DNA of 64,000 bases from an uncultured Oscillospiraceae bacterium. Lineage in GTDB: Bacteria; Bacillota; Clostridia; Oscillospirales; Ruminococcaceae. Location of the stretch: contig CAJFJV010000006.1 in NCBI GenBank assembly GCA_904384225.1, positions 1 through 64,000 on the forward strand, written 5' to 3'. Below are positions 10,125 through 20,407 of this stretch, piece after piece; the stretch's first letter is position 1; every line of letters starts with the position of its first letter. The notes under the pieces are model-generated. The model worked only from the letters and a program-made list of their open reading frames with translations, was not told the origin of the DNA and made no database searches. A program made the translations under genes and the position numbers.

Positions 10125-11087
10125 TTATGCAAGCTTTTTTAAAGTATATCCGCTTTTCCGGAACGATTCGATTACATCGCCAAGCATTTCAGCATTGTCT
10201 TTTGACACCGCATGAAGCAAATAGACCGCGCCATTATGCGCTGCCCCTGTTACCTTCGGAAGGGCCTTTTCTACACCCATCTGATTGTTTGTATCATAAT
10301 CGAGATAGGCAAAGCTCCAAAGTACGGTTTTGTACCCCAGCCGGTTTGCAAGTTCCATTGTCCGGCTTGACCACTCTCCCATTGGCGGACGGAACAAAGT
10401 CATCTCATAACCAAATGTTTCTAAAACATAATTGTGCAAATCGATTATTTCCTTTGCGGCTTCTTCCATTGAAAGCGTAGGCATAGATTTATGCTGAACA
10501 CTGTGGTTTCCGACAACATGGCCTTCATCGATCATCCGCCGGATCAGATCTGGATTTTGTTGAACATACGGCATTGTAACAAAAAAGACCGCACTGCATT
10601 GTTTTTCTTTCAGCGTATCTAATATTTTTTCAGTATAGCCATTTTCATATCCTTCGTCAAATGTCAGATAAATTGATTTCTCTGTATCCGGCATAATAAA
10701 GACCCCGCCATATTTCCCGTATTGCTCTTGATAGCGGTCACAGGATACAGGCCGGTTTCTGTCATCTACTTCCTTTCCCTGCCCCCATCCCTTCTTTTCA
10801 TTTTCGAGTGCATCTAATCCGGAAAAATCAACACCCGATATGTTCAGGGCCGCGCCCGTTGGCGCGGCTGCATCGGAAGACTCGTCTGGTGTGAAAATGG
10901 AAGACAGTCCGGACGTAACATCGGACATCGCATCCGAGACGTCGCTTTCTAACTTAGACATTTCTGAGGACATGCCGCCACTTTCGTTTGTAGAACTTTC
11001 CCCGTCTGTTTTTCGGCAAGACGCAAATAAAACAGCGACGGAGCAAAGCGCCAGACAAAGCAGTAATGCGGTAAGCTTTGTTTTCAT
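10125..11087 (-). CDS. PdaA-type polysaccharide deacetylase lipoprotein
   Basis: Lipobox LFASC, NodB-like SIYLTFDEGYENGYTEKILDTLKEKQCSAVFFVT...GNHSVQH. Confidence 0.88.
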   Translation of the reverse strand: MKTKLTALLLCLALCSVAVLFASCRKTDGESSTNESGGMSSEMSKLESDVSDAMSDVTSGLSSIFTPDESSDAAAPTGAALNISGVDFSGLDALENEKKGWGQGKEVDDRNRPVSCDRYQEQYGKYGGVFIMPDTEKSIYLTFDEGYENGYTEKILDTLKEKQCSAVFFVTMPYVQQNPDLIRRMIDEGHVVGNHSVQHKSMPTLSMEEAAKEIIDLHNYVLETFGYEMTLFRPPMGEWSSRTMELANRLGYKTVLWSFAYLDYDTNNQMGVEKALPKVTGAAHNGAVYLLHAVSKDNAEMLGDVIESFRKSGYTLKKLA

Positions 11088-11899
11088 AGCGTTAAAGATA
11101 CCTCCTTTTTGGTTCCTATACAGTATGTCCGCTTTCTTTCCTGCTATACCCGCTCTTCCCGTCTGCGGCGGATAGATGTTCTTTCTTCCGTAAGTATAAA
11201 CGTTTCATCAAACAATCTGCAACAAAATAAGGCCAAATAATACGAATAAAATATTATTTGCGATATACAACTTTATTTTATATAATATAATTTCACATAA
11301 ACAGAATAAAAAGCAGAGGGAACCAGCTTGCACTTTCCTAAAAGCGGACCGCTCTACTCGGCTGATGGAATGACAGAGCATCCTATCGGGCAATCGTTTT
11401 CCAAGAATGACGATGTTTCATTATCAAAATATGAATGCATTCAGGATCGGCAATGCTTATATACAAACTGCAGCAACAAATCTAATGATATGTGATGGAC
11501 GTGTAAAATATGAAACAAATATACCCTGTCGCGGCAATGAAATGCAGCCCCGAAAACGATTTTGATTGTTCTTTGCTGTATTGCTGCGACAGTAAAAGCT
11601 GATGTTTTTATTTTAAGCATATTTTATCCTATAATCATCGCTGTTGGATCGAATTCCCAAAATAAAAGATATGGAAAACTGCATAAAAATCAAATTTCAG
11701 TATTGTCACTTGTCCAGAGAAGGATATGGCCAAACCCGAACGATAATCTTGAAAGAAAAAAGCGAAACCAAGACGCTCGGAAATCACTTTTTCCAGACTT
11801 CCTGTCGAAAAGGATAATTGAGAAAAATCCGCTTTCGTATCTTGACAACTCTGCCTTTTTTGCATATACTAAATTTAAATATCGCAATATTGTACAGGC

Positions 11900-12152
11900 T
11901 AAGAACGGAATGTTCCGGCAAACGATTTTTTTCAGAGATGGGGCGGTTGGTGAAAGCCCTGAAGAATGTGCCGGAAACGCTCTCCGGGAGCCCGTCGGTG
12001 AAAGCCGCCGCGTGTCGTTCGCGTTACAGAACGGTCAAAGCGGTGCTATCCTTAAAAAGGACGGCACAATTTGGGTGGTACCACGGAAACCGCCTGCTGT
12101 CAAATTAAGACGCAGACGCCTTCGTCCCATTTCGGACGAGGGCGTTTTTTAT
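11900..12152 (+). promoter_or_regulatory. T-box leader (presumably Ala) upstream of alaS
   Basis: AGAGA...GGTGAAAG stem I elements, antiterminator T-box AATTTGGGTGGTACCACGG, terminator gacgccttcgtccc...gggacgagggcgtttttt-like. Confidence 0.9.
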
Positions 12153-12197
12153 TTCCCCGGTACATTTGCGATGAAAAAAACAACAGGAGGAATCCAT

Positions 12198-14852
12198 ATG
12201 AAATGGACGGGACTGAACGAGCTGCGTGAGCAGTTTTTATCCTTTTTTGAATCAAAAGGGCACCTTCGCCTGCCAAGCTTTCCGCTTATCCCGATCAACG
12301 ATAACAGTTTGTTTCTAATCAATTCTGGCATGGCCCCGATGAAAAAATATTTTTTAGGGCAAGAAACGCCGCCCCGCACTCGTGTGACAACCTGCCAGAA
12401 ATGTATCCGCACGCCTGATATCGAAAATGTCGGGAAAACAGCTCGCCACGGTACGTTTTTTGAAATGCTCGGCAATTTCTCATTTGGCGACTATTTTAAA
12501 CGGGAAGCCACTGCATGGGCATGGGAGTTTTTTACCAAAGTGCTTGAAATGCCGGTTGAAAAGCTATATGTTTCTGTTTACGAAGAAGACGACGAGGCTT
12601 ATGATATCTGGACGAAGGAGGTTGGCGTAGATCCATCCCATATGGTTCGCATGGGAAAAGAAGACAATTTTTGGGAACATGGAACCGGCCCCTGCGGCCC
12701 CTGCTCGGAAATTTATTTTGACCGCGGGCCGGAAAAAGGATGCGGCAAGCCGGACTGTCACGTAGGGTGTGAATGCGACCGGTATGTCGAAGTTTGGAAT
12801 CTCGTTTTTTCACAATTTGATTCTGATGGGAACGGCGGTTATACGCCGCTCGAACAAAAAAATATTGACACTGGCATGGGCCTTGAGCGGCTCGCCTGCG
12901 TGATGCAGGGCGTAGACAACCTGTTCGAGGTTGATACGATTCAAAATATTATGCGCCATATCGGTAAAATTGCGGGTGTAACATACCACGATGACCCGCA
13001 AAAGGATGTCTCGCTTCGAGTGATCACCGATCATATCCGCAGCACAACCTTTATGATTGCAGACGGTGTGATCCCCTCAAATGAAGGCCGGGGATACGTT
13101 CTTCGTCGGCTTTTGCGTCGTGCGGCCCGCCACGGACGCTTGCTCGGTATTACAAAGCCGTTTTTATATGAGGTTGTTGAAACGGTTGCGAAGGAAAACG
13201 AAACCGCTTATCCGGAACTTTTAGAAAAAGTTGAATATATCAGAAAAATGGTCCGTAATGAGGAGGAGAATTTCGCAAAAACTGTCGGTAAAGGCTTTGA
13301 ACTTCTAAATCAGCTAATTGATGATATAGAAAGCGCAGAGTCCGCAGGGACCGCCGCGCCCGTCCTTCCCGGTGCCGCCGCCTTCCGTCTGTACGATACC
13401 TACGGGTTCCCTCTTGACCTTACCCGTGAAATCATTGCCGAACGCGGTATCACGGTGGATGAAGAAGGCTTTTTGCGCCTGATGAACGAGCAGCGTGAAC
13501 GCGCGCGGAATGCGCGTGCAACTGACGATGCATTTGGCGTAGGGGACGATACTTTAACCGATCTTACAGAAGCAACGGAATTTGTCGGTTATGATACCCT
13601 GTCCTGCGATGCCAAAATATTGGCTCTCGTCTATGAAGGGGAACGCGTAGGTACAGCAAGTGCCGGGCAAAAAGTATTGATTGTGACCGACCGCACACCA
13701 TTTTATGCAGAAAGCGGCGGACAAGTTGCAGACAAGGGGCAGCTCATTGCAGGCGACACCACCGTGGATGTCTATGACGTGCAAAAATCCTCAGTCGGCT
13801 CACTCATCCTGCATTCTGCAGAGATCACAAGCGGAAGCATCTCTGTTGGAGATACCGTATCCATGCAGGTCAGCTCCGCTATTCGAGAAGCCATTACAAG
13901 AAACCACACGGCAGCACACTTGCTCCATGCGGCCCTGCGCAAGGTGCTCGGTACACACGTGCATCAGGCCGGCCAGCTTGTAAACGCCAAGGAGATGCGT
14001 TTCGACTTTTCGCATTTTGAAGCAATGACCCGTGAAGAAATCGCGGAGGTGGAACACGAGGTGAACCGTATCATCCTATCCGGTATCGAGGTCAACCGGT
14101 ATGAAACCGATATAGCCTCTGCCAAGGAAAAAGGCGCAATGGCTTTGTTTGGTGAAAAGTACGGCGAGCGTGTGCGCGTCTGCGAAGTAGGCAATTTTTC
14201 CATTGAGCTCTGCGGCGGTACACATGTCGCGAATACAGGAAAAATCGGGCTATTTAAGATTGTATCTGAAAGTTCTGTTGCGGCAGGCGTACGCCGTATT
14301 GAAGCTGTCACCGGCTATGGGGTGTTAGACCTAATTTCCATGCAGGCCTCCGTCTTGTCGGCAGCAGCAGAACAATTAAAAGCAGCAAACCCCAATGAAC
14401 TGGTGCACCGTGCAGCACAAGTCATGGGTGAGCTGAAAGATCGTATGCATGAACTGGATCGGCTGAACCAAAAAATGGCAGACAGTAAGATTGACGGCCT
14501 GTTTGAACAAACGCAGATAGCTGCCGGCATCCCCTATTATACTGCTATGCTCAGCGGCACCAAGCCAGACGCGCTCCGAATTGTCGGAGATAAGGCTAAA
14601 GAGCGTCTTAACGAAGGCGTGGCGCTTCTCTGCGGGGTATCGGACGGCAAAGCGACCATGCTCTGCATTTGCGGAAAGGCCGCTGTTGCCAAGGGTGCAC
14701 ATGCAGGCAAAATTGTCTCCAAAGCCGCTGCGGTTACTGGAGGAAAAGGAGGCGGACGGCCGGACAGTGCGATGGCCGGCGTCGGAGATTTAACGAAAAT
14801 TGATGAAGCTTTTGCAGCTATGCCGGATATCCTTTCCGGCCTGATCGGCTGA
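12198..14852 (+). CDS. alaS: Alanyl-tRNA synthetase (ORF-track start 11562 is an artefact)
   Basis: MKWTGLNELREQFLSFFESKGHLRLPSFPLIP...; C-terminal GGKGGGRPDSAMAG; AGGAGG RBS before ATG 12198. Confidence 0.98.
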   Translation: MKWTGLNELREQFLSFFESKGHLRLPSFPLIPINDNSLFLINSGMAPMKKYFLGQETPPRTRVTTCQKCIRTPDIENVGKTARHGTFFEMLGNFSFGDYFKREATAWAWEFFTKVLEMPVEKLYVSVYEEDDEAYDIWTKEVGVDPSHMVRMGKEDNFWEHGTGPCGPCSEIYFDRGPEKGCGKPDCHVGCECDRYVEVWNLVFSQFDSDGNGGYTPLEQKNIDTGMGLERLACVMQGVDNLFEVDTIQNIMRHIGKIAGVTYHDDPQKDVSLRVITDHIRSTTFMIADGVIPSNEGRGYVLRRLLRRAARHGRLLGITKPFLYEVVETVAKENETAYPELLEKVEYIRKMVRNEEENFAKTVGKGFELLNQLIDDIESAESAGTAAPVLPGAAAFRLYDTYGFPLDLTREIIAERGITVDEEGFLRLMNEQRERARNARATDDAFGVGDDTLTDLTEATEFVGYDTLSCDAKILALVYEGERVGTASAGQKVLIVTDRTPFYAESGGQVADKGQLIAGDTTVDVYDVQKSSVGSLILHSAEITSGSISVGDTVSMQVSSAIREAITRNHTAAHLLHAALRKVLGTHVHQAGQLVNAKEMRFDFSHFEAMTREEIAEVEHEVNRIILSGIEVNRYETDIASAKEKGAMALFGEKYGERVRVCEVGNFSIELCGGTHVANTGKIGLFKIVSESSVAAGVRRIEAVTGYGVLDLISMQASVLSAAAEQLKAANPNELVHRAAQVMGELKDRMHELDRLNQKMADSKIDGLFEQTQIAAGIPYYTAMLSGTKPDALRIVGDKAKERLNEGVALLCGVSDGKATMLCICGKAAVAKGAHAGKIVSKAAAVTGGKGGGRPDSAMAGVGDLTKIDEAFAAMPDILSGLIG

Positions 14853-14872
14853 ATGCAAGGAGGAACAAAAAT

Positions 14873-15211
14873 ATGGACTGCCTTTTCTGCAAAATTATAA
14901 ACGGGGAAATTCCAAGCAAGAAACTGTATGAAGATGATTTGGTCTATGCCTTTTATGACATCAATCCACAGGCTCCCGTACATTTCCTTGTCATTCCCAA
15001 AGCACATATTGAAAGCGCTGCTGCTATTTTCTCTGAAAACAGCGCGGTTATCTCTCATATTTTTGAAGTCATTGCAGCGCTGTCGAAAGAACTTGCTTTA
15101 GACGATGGGTTCCGCGTAGTGAGCAATGCGGGCAAACACGGTGCGCAGACGGTTAAACATCTGCATTTCCATGTCTTAGGCGGCAAACAATTAAGTGAAC
15201 AAATCTGTTGA
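14873..15211 (+). CDS. HIT family (histidine triad) hydrolase
   Basis: MDCLFCKIINGEIPSKKLYEDD...HLHFHVLGGKQL. Confidence 0.95.
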   Translation: MDCLFCKIINGEIPSKKLYEDDLVYAFYDINPQAPVHFLVIPKAHIESAAAIFSENSAVISHIFEVIAALSKELALDDGFRVVSNAGKHGAQTVKHLHFHVLGGKQLSEQIC

Positions 15212-15236
15212 TTGATTATTTTCCTTCTATTATGCT

Positions 15237-15271
15237 TAAAACAGGATGGGCATACACCCATCCTGTTTTTT
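15237..15271 (+). terminator. Terminator after HIT gene
   Basis: aaaacaggatggg/cccatcctgtttttt. Confidence 0.88.
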
Positions 15272-15296
15272 AATGATATAAAAATCTAATCTTTTA

Positions 15297-15325
15297 TTGA
15301 CAAAATTTGTTTTATTATGTATTAT
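15297..15325 (+). promoter_or_regulatory. Predicted sigma-A promoter
   Basis: TTGACA - 17 nt - TATTAT (overlapping TATAAT). Confidence 0.6.
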
Positions 15326-15349
15326 AATATATGGAAGCAGGAGATACCA

Positions 15350-15382
15350 ATGGGAATTTCATCTTTGCATCTATTAGGATGA
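15350..15382 (+). CDS. Candidate 10-aa small ORF MGISSLHLLG
   Basis: GCAGGAG RBS-like sequence 6 nt before ATG; downstream of promoter at 15297. Confidence 0.3.
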   Translation: MGISSLHLLG

Positions 15383-15657
15383 AAGCCACCACCCCCCATT
15401 AGACCGATGCAGATAAGAGCAACATCTGTTTATTGATTTTCATTATGCTGAGCTTTATCCGCTATTGTTATTCTTCACGAAATTATTATACCGCCGCCGA
15501 TAGTCAGCAAAGCGTTGTATAAAGCGCCAAATTCCAAATCATTCACAGAAGCGAAACGCTTGTCCGGACAGAATGCATTGTCGTAATAGAAACGGTATAT
15601 CTCAAAACATCGTACAACCAAATGGATTCCATCGATTCCTGAAAAAGGAGGCTAATC

Positions 15658-16050
15658 ATGGACAAATCAAGCCGTATCTTTTCCCTCTTCCATCTTCTTT
15701 TCCTCGTCTGTATTGCCGTCGGTGTACTGATTGCTTCTTTCCATTTCGCCTTCGGCAAATCCGACAGGCAGCCCGCATCTGAAACGGCTCCCGTTTATTT
15801 AACGCAGGCAGAAGCTGCCGCATATCTTGGCATCACGGACGAAGACTTCCAACGCCTGCTCGATGCAGAAAGCAAAGCCGCAGCCGATATCGCGGAAAAC
15901 AGCGGGGTCCGTTACTCCCTGCCGCTTTGCACACTGGAGATTGAGGGGACCGTCTATTATGAGCGTGCCGCACTCGAAAGGCTGTCGGGAGAAAACGGAT
16001 ACAGCCAAATTATTGTGCAGGATGGGATGATTGAAATTGTACAGTCATAG
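15658..16050 (+). CDS. Membrane-anchored protein with excisionase/MerR-like helix-turn-helix segment
   Basis: N-terminal TM (FHLLFLVCIAVGVLIASFHFAF) then VYLTQAEAAAYLGITDEDFQRLLD; GGAGG RBS. Confidence 0.75.
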   Translation: MDKSSRIFSLFHLLFLVCIAVGVLIASFHFAFGKSDRQPASETAPVYLTQAEAAAYLGITDEDFQRLLDAESKAAADIAENSGVRYSLPLCTLEIEGTVYYERAALERLSGENGYSQIIVQDGMIEIVQS

Positions 16051-16100
16051 GCAAGAGCAATAATCCTGCCGTTTTCCTGCGCATGGTTTGACAGATTCTA

Positions 16101-16131
16101 AAAAAGGATGAGCTGCCGCTCATCCTTTTTT
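16101..16131. terminator. Bidirectional terminator between convergent genes
   Basis: aaaaaggatgagctgccgctcatcctttttt. Confidence 0.85.
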
Positions 16132-16146
16132 GCTTTTCGGTTGGGC

Positions 16147-16983
16147 TTATTGGCCCGCTATCGCCCGCAGCGTCTCAATTTCCTGCCGATATCCGTTAAG
16201 ATCATTCGGCGTTTCCAGACAAAAAGGCAATGCGTTTAATGCCGGATGCCTGACAATCCGCTCAAAGGCCGACAACCCTATCTGCCCCTCTCCGATTTTC
16301 TCGTGACGGTCTTTTTGCGCACCGCAGACATTCATAGAATCATTGAGATGCACGGCTTTCAACCGTCCTATTCCGATTATCCGGTCAAACTCGGCCAGCA
16401 CCCCGTCTAAGTTGTTTACAATATCATAACCCGCATCATGCACATGGCACGTATCCAAACAGACGCCCACCTTTTCAGACAATTCCACCCGATCTATAAT
16501 TGCCCGGAGCTCCTCAAAACTTCTGCCGATCTCTGTCCCTTTTCCCGCCATTGTCTCAAGCAGGACAATTGTCTGCTGTTGAGGTTTTAAAATCTGATTC
16601 AGTATCTGGGCAATTAAGGCAATCCCCTTTTCCGCTCCCTGACCGACATGGCTTCCGGGATGGAAATTATAATAGCAATGCGGGATATGCTCCAGACGCG
16701 CTAGATCCTCTTGCATGACAAGCTCGGCAAATTCACGGGTCTTTTCTTCTGCTGAAGCCGCGTTCAACGTATATGGCGCATGCGCAATAATAGGGGCAAA
16801 CTCCTGCTCCTTTAAAAAGGAAACAAGCGCGGCTGCGTCTTTCTGATCAAACGCCTTTGCCTTACTGCCGCGTGGATTGCGGGTAAAAAACTGAAAAGTA
16901 TCCGCACCAAGCGAGAACGCCTCTTTTCCCATTGCAAGGTATCCTTTCGATGATGACAGATGGCAGCCGATATGCAGTGACAT
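16147..16983 (-). CDS. nfo: Deoxyribonuclease IV (AP endonuclease)
   Basis: [51 protein letters not shown]. Confidence 0.96.
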   Translation of the reverse strand: MSLHIGCHLSSSKGYLAMGKEAFSLGADTFQFFTRNPRGSKAKAFDQKDAAALVSFLKEQEFAPIIAHAPYTLNAASAEEKTREFAELVMQEDLARLEHIPHCYYNFHPGSHVGQGAEKGIALIAQILNQILKPQQQTIVLLETMAGKGTEIGRSFEELRAIIDRVELSEKVGVCLDTCHVHDAGYDIVNNLDGVLAEFDRIIGIGRLKAVHLNDSMNVCGAQKDRHEKIGEGQIGLSAFERIVRHPALNALPFCLETPNDLNGYRQEIETLRAIAGQ

Positions 16984-17088
16984 AATATCCGTTCCTTTCC
17001 TTTTGCTCGTCTGTACAAATATTCCCTATTAAAATTAGGACTGGTTTGTATCCCCTATACGCTAAAGCGCATTTCATTCCAGATTATC

Positions 17089-18513
17089 TTACAATACAGC
17101 CCGCTGCGGCCTTCCGGGTATCAGTTTCTCTCCGTCGCTGTAACCTTCCGGCCTTCCTGCAAGGCGGCGGATAAGCTCTGCCCGCAGTTTTGCAATACGA
17201 TCCTGACAGGCCGGATCCCCAATCCGGTCGTGCAGTTCATCCGGATCTTGAATCAAGTCAAAGTACTGCTCCGTCCCGCTTTCGTCGAACCAGATATATT
17301 TATCCCTTTTGGTCACAATAAAGTGATTGCCAAGATAAGATCCGCTGTGTTCGCCGTGGAACATTTCACGCACATCGGATTGTTCGCCGCGCATAACCGG
17401 GCACAAAGAACGGCCGTCAAGCCCTTTCGGGATTTCAGCGCCAGCAAGCTCGAGCAGTGTAGGCATAATATCCTCAAGGCCTGCCACTGCATCTAACCGG
17501 AGGCCGCCTCTAAACTGCGGCACACGGAAAAACAGCGGAATATGCACACTGCCCTGATAAGGGCGCGTTTTCCGGAATGTATGGTGATCCCCTAAAAGTT
17601 CGCCATGGTCGGAGCAAAACAGAAGGATTGTGTCGTGAAGAATCCCCTCCCTCTCAAGCGCCTGCAAAATACGGCCTATCTGATGGTCCAAATGTGTAAT
17701 ACACGCATAATAACCAATCTGGGCTTCGTGCATCAGCTCAGGATCGGCGGCTCCTTCTTCACTGCAATAATGACGGCCGGTTTTTAAATACCGCTCTTGA
17801 TCCGCCCAGTCGCCCATAAACGGCGGGCGTAGTGCCTTATTCCGATACATATCGAAATAGCAGGCCGGCGCATCAAGCGGAGGATGGGGACGCACAAAGG
17901 ATGCATAGAGAAAAAACGGCTTTGACCGATCACGCCTTCTAAGATAATCGATGCAGCCACGCGCTACCCAATTAGTCGGGTGGGACTCTTCGTCATACAT
18001 CCAAGGGCGCGCCACAAAAGAGTTGCATTCGAGGCCAGTATCGGTCACATCTGCGTCTATCCCCTTCTCGTTTTTGAGCCAATGAAAATAATCATCCGCC
18101 ACCGACTGATGCTCACAGTACGGTGTGCCGGCCTGGCGATAATACGCCAGATATCCGTCATGCAGCTGGACATCGCGAAAACCGATCCGATTGCGCAGAG
18201 GATCCACATGAAGTTTTCCGACACACTGTGTATCGTATCCCGCCTTTCCCAGCTCGCCGGCCAGCGTTACCGGATAGTCCCATCGCACGCCGTCCTGATA
18301 TCCAACACGGCCTGTATGCTCAGGCGACAGGCCCGTCATCAGGGAAGCGCGTGCGGCAATACAAGATGGGCACGCCGTATAGGCGTTTTCAAAAAATTGC
18401 CCCGTTGAAGCAATTGAGTCTAAATACGGCGTTTTTACATCGGGATGCCCCGCATATCCAATGCAATCTCCCCGCATTTGGTCTGTCATGAAAAATAAAA
18501 TATTTGGTTTCAT
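17089..18513 (-). CDS. Sulfatase (type I, CxAxR motif)
   Basis: MKPNILFFMTDQMRGDCIGYAGHPDVKTPYLDSIA...ACPSCIAARASLMTGLSPEHTG; start placed at MKPN. Confidence 0.92.
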   Translation of the reverse strand: MKPNILFFMTDQMRGDCIGYAGHPDVKTPYLDSIASTGQFFENAYTACPSCIAARASLMTGLSPEHTGRVGYQDGVRWDYPVTLAGELGKAGYDTQCVGKLHVDPLRNRIGFRDVQLHDGYLAYYRQAGTPYCEHQSVADDYFHWLKNEKGIDADVTDTGLECNSFVARPWMYDEESHPTNWVARGCIDYLRRRDRSKPFFLYASFVRPHPPLDAPACYFDMYRNKALRPPFMGDWADQERYLKTGRHYCSEEGAADPELMHEAQIGYYACITHLDHQIGRILQALEREGILHDTILLFCSDHGELLGDHHTFRKTRPYQGSVHIPLFFRVPQFRGGLRLDAVAGLEDIMPTLLELAGAEIPKGLDGRSLCPVMRGEQSDVREMFHGEHSGSYLGNHFIVTKRDKYIWFDESGTEQYFDLIQDPDELHDRIGDPACQDRIAKLRAELIRRLAGRPEGYSDGEKLIPGRPQRAVL

Positions 18514-18619
18514 GGAATCCTCCTTTTTTAATAATGCGACAACCAATTTTTTTACCTCCAATTTTAACTCATACTCCCCTTATATTCGGGTAAAGTAAAC
18601 GATGCGGAGGTGATTCAAA

Positions 18620-19309
18620 ATGAAAAAATTGATCGAACTTACCGGTATTCAAAAAAGCTTTCCAACCGGGGACGGCCCTCTTCCCGTTTTAAAGGGGATT
18701 GACCTGACCGTTTGCCACGGGGAATTCGTCACCATTGTTGGAAGCTCGGGTTCGGGAAAATCAACGCTGATGAACATCATCGGCTGTTTGGATACGCCGG
18801 ACAAAGGGATCTATCTGCTGGACGGCGAAGACGTATCCGATTTGTCCGACAGGCGGCTTTCTGCAATCCGCAATCGGAAAATCGGTTTTGTGTTTCAAGG
18901 CTTCCATTTAATCCAATGTCTAACTGCACTTGAAAATGTAGAACTGCCGCTCCGCTACCGCGGCCTTTCCCGCGCACGGCGGCGGGAACTCGCCGAACAG
19001 GCGCTGTATGAAGTTGGCCTTGCCGAACGCATGCATTACCTTCCAAGCCAGCTCTCCGGCGGCCAGCAGCAGCGCACTGCTATTGCGCGCGCCGTAGCTT
19101 CTCACCCACCCGTCATTTTGGCGGACGAACCGACCGGCAACCTTGACAGTGCGTCCGGCGGAGAAATTATGCGGCTTCTCCATGGCCTGCACGAAGGCGG
19201 GACAACCATCATCCTCATTACGCACGATCCGGCTGTAGCCGCTGCTGCACCGCGCCGGATCTGCTTTGCCGACGGAAAAATCAACCGTGAGGAGTATACT
19301 CCTTCATGA
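18620..19309 (+). CDS. ABC transporter ATP-binding protein, LolD/MacB type
   Basis: Walker A GSSGSGKSTL, LSGGQQQRTAIARA, ADEPTGNLDS. Confidence 0.95.
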   Translation: MKKLIELTGIQKSFPTGDGPLPVLKGIDLTVCHGEFVTIVGSSGSGKSTLMNIIGCLDTPDKGIYLLDGEDVSDLSDRRLSAIRNRKIGFVFQGFHLIQCLTALENVELPLRYRGLSRARRRELAEQALYEVGLAERMHYLPSQLSGGQQQRTAIARAVASHPPVILADEPTGNLDSASGGEIMRLLHGLHEGGTTIILITHDPAVAAAAPRRICFADGKINREEYTPS

Positions 19310-20198
19310 CGCAAGCCATAATTTTTTCAAGAAGAAGTGCAGGATCTGTTTGCTCCGCCAGTATGATATTATGACGCCGGTCTGTCAATTCGGTATTGCC
19401 GGGTTCTTTTTCACAGTTTACATGAATCCCGCACTTTCGTACGGAAAACAGCTCCGGAAAAAGATAGTAGAGTACCGCCGTAGAATCATGCATTGTCGAT
19501 CCCAGTTCGCCATACGCCGTACACGCCGCATAATTTGCTTTCAAAATCGTATACAGCGCATGGGCCAGCACCGTATCGCACTGCCCAATTCGATCAATCT
19601 GCATTAGGGAGAATGCAACGGTTTCTGTTGTATTTAGCGGTATTAAAGCCAAATGATCCGCCTCCCGCAAGACGAATGCCGCACTTTCCGGGTCGCAAAA
19701 CATGTTGAATTCCGCATAGGGACGCACATTTCCTTTTCCAATCCCGCCTCCCATTGTCACGATCCTGCCGATATGCTTCTTGCTATCGGGGAAGCGCATA
19801 AAAAGCATTGCCAAATTGGTTAACGGTCCAAGTGTAATATAGTCGACGGTTCCTTCCGAACAGATCGTTTCATATAGATATAAAAGCCAATCGTCTGTCT
19901 CTATTGGCTTTTTTTCCTGTTCTGAAAGGGAAAGTCCGCCCAATCCATCCGTACCGTGGATGTGCGCAGCTGTTTCATAGCTGCCTTTCTGCGGGCCGGA
20001 AGCTCCCGGCAGAACCGGGACATCCCATTTTAAAAGCGAACACATCGTAAGTGCATTGCGCACAGTGTGCTCTTTTGTTATATTCCCATATCCGGCAACA
20101 ATCAACCGTACATCCGAAGGACAATAATGCTGCAGCACAACAAAAGCCACCGCGTCGTCAATTCCGGGATCAGTATCTAAAATTATCGGGCGCCCCAT
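19281..20198 (-). CDS. Nucleoside hydrolase (IunH family)
   Basis: MGRPIILDTDPGIDDAVAFVVL...MGGGIGKGNVRPYAEFNMFCDPESA. Confidence 0.92.
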   Translation of the reverse strand: MGRPIILDTDPGIDDAVAFVVLQHYCPSDVRLIVAGYGNITKEHTVRNALTMCSLLKWDVPVLPGASGPQKGSYETAAHIHGTDGLGGLSLSEQEKKPIETDDWLLYLYETICSEGTVDYITLGPLTNLAMLFMRFPDSKKHIGRIVTMGGGIGKGNVRPYAEFNMFCDPESAAFVLREADHLALIPLNTTETVAFSLMQIDRIGQCDTVLAHALYTILKANYAACTAYGELGSTMHDSTAVLYYLFPELFSVRKCGIHVNCEKEPGNTELTDRRHNIILAEQTDPALLLEKIMACVMKEYTPHG

Positions 20199-20407
20199 AA
20201 ACCAAAACACTCCTTTTAAGTTCTTGTATCCTGCCAAAATAAACTTATTTGACTTTGATGGTATACCGGCATATCGGCGAAACAATACGTCTTCTGCATC
20301 TTGTTCACTTATCATAGCACGAAAACGACAGACGGACAACCGTTTCTTGTAAAGAAACATTATTTATGATAGAATAAAGCCAACAAATAAAAAAGGGGAT
20401 CGTTTTC

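Noticed and set aside
11412-11565. Plus-strand 50-codon ORF MFHYQNMNAFRIGNAYIQ... upstream of alaS
   Set aside because: No RBS, AT-rich intergenic region, no similarity recognised.
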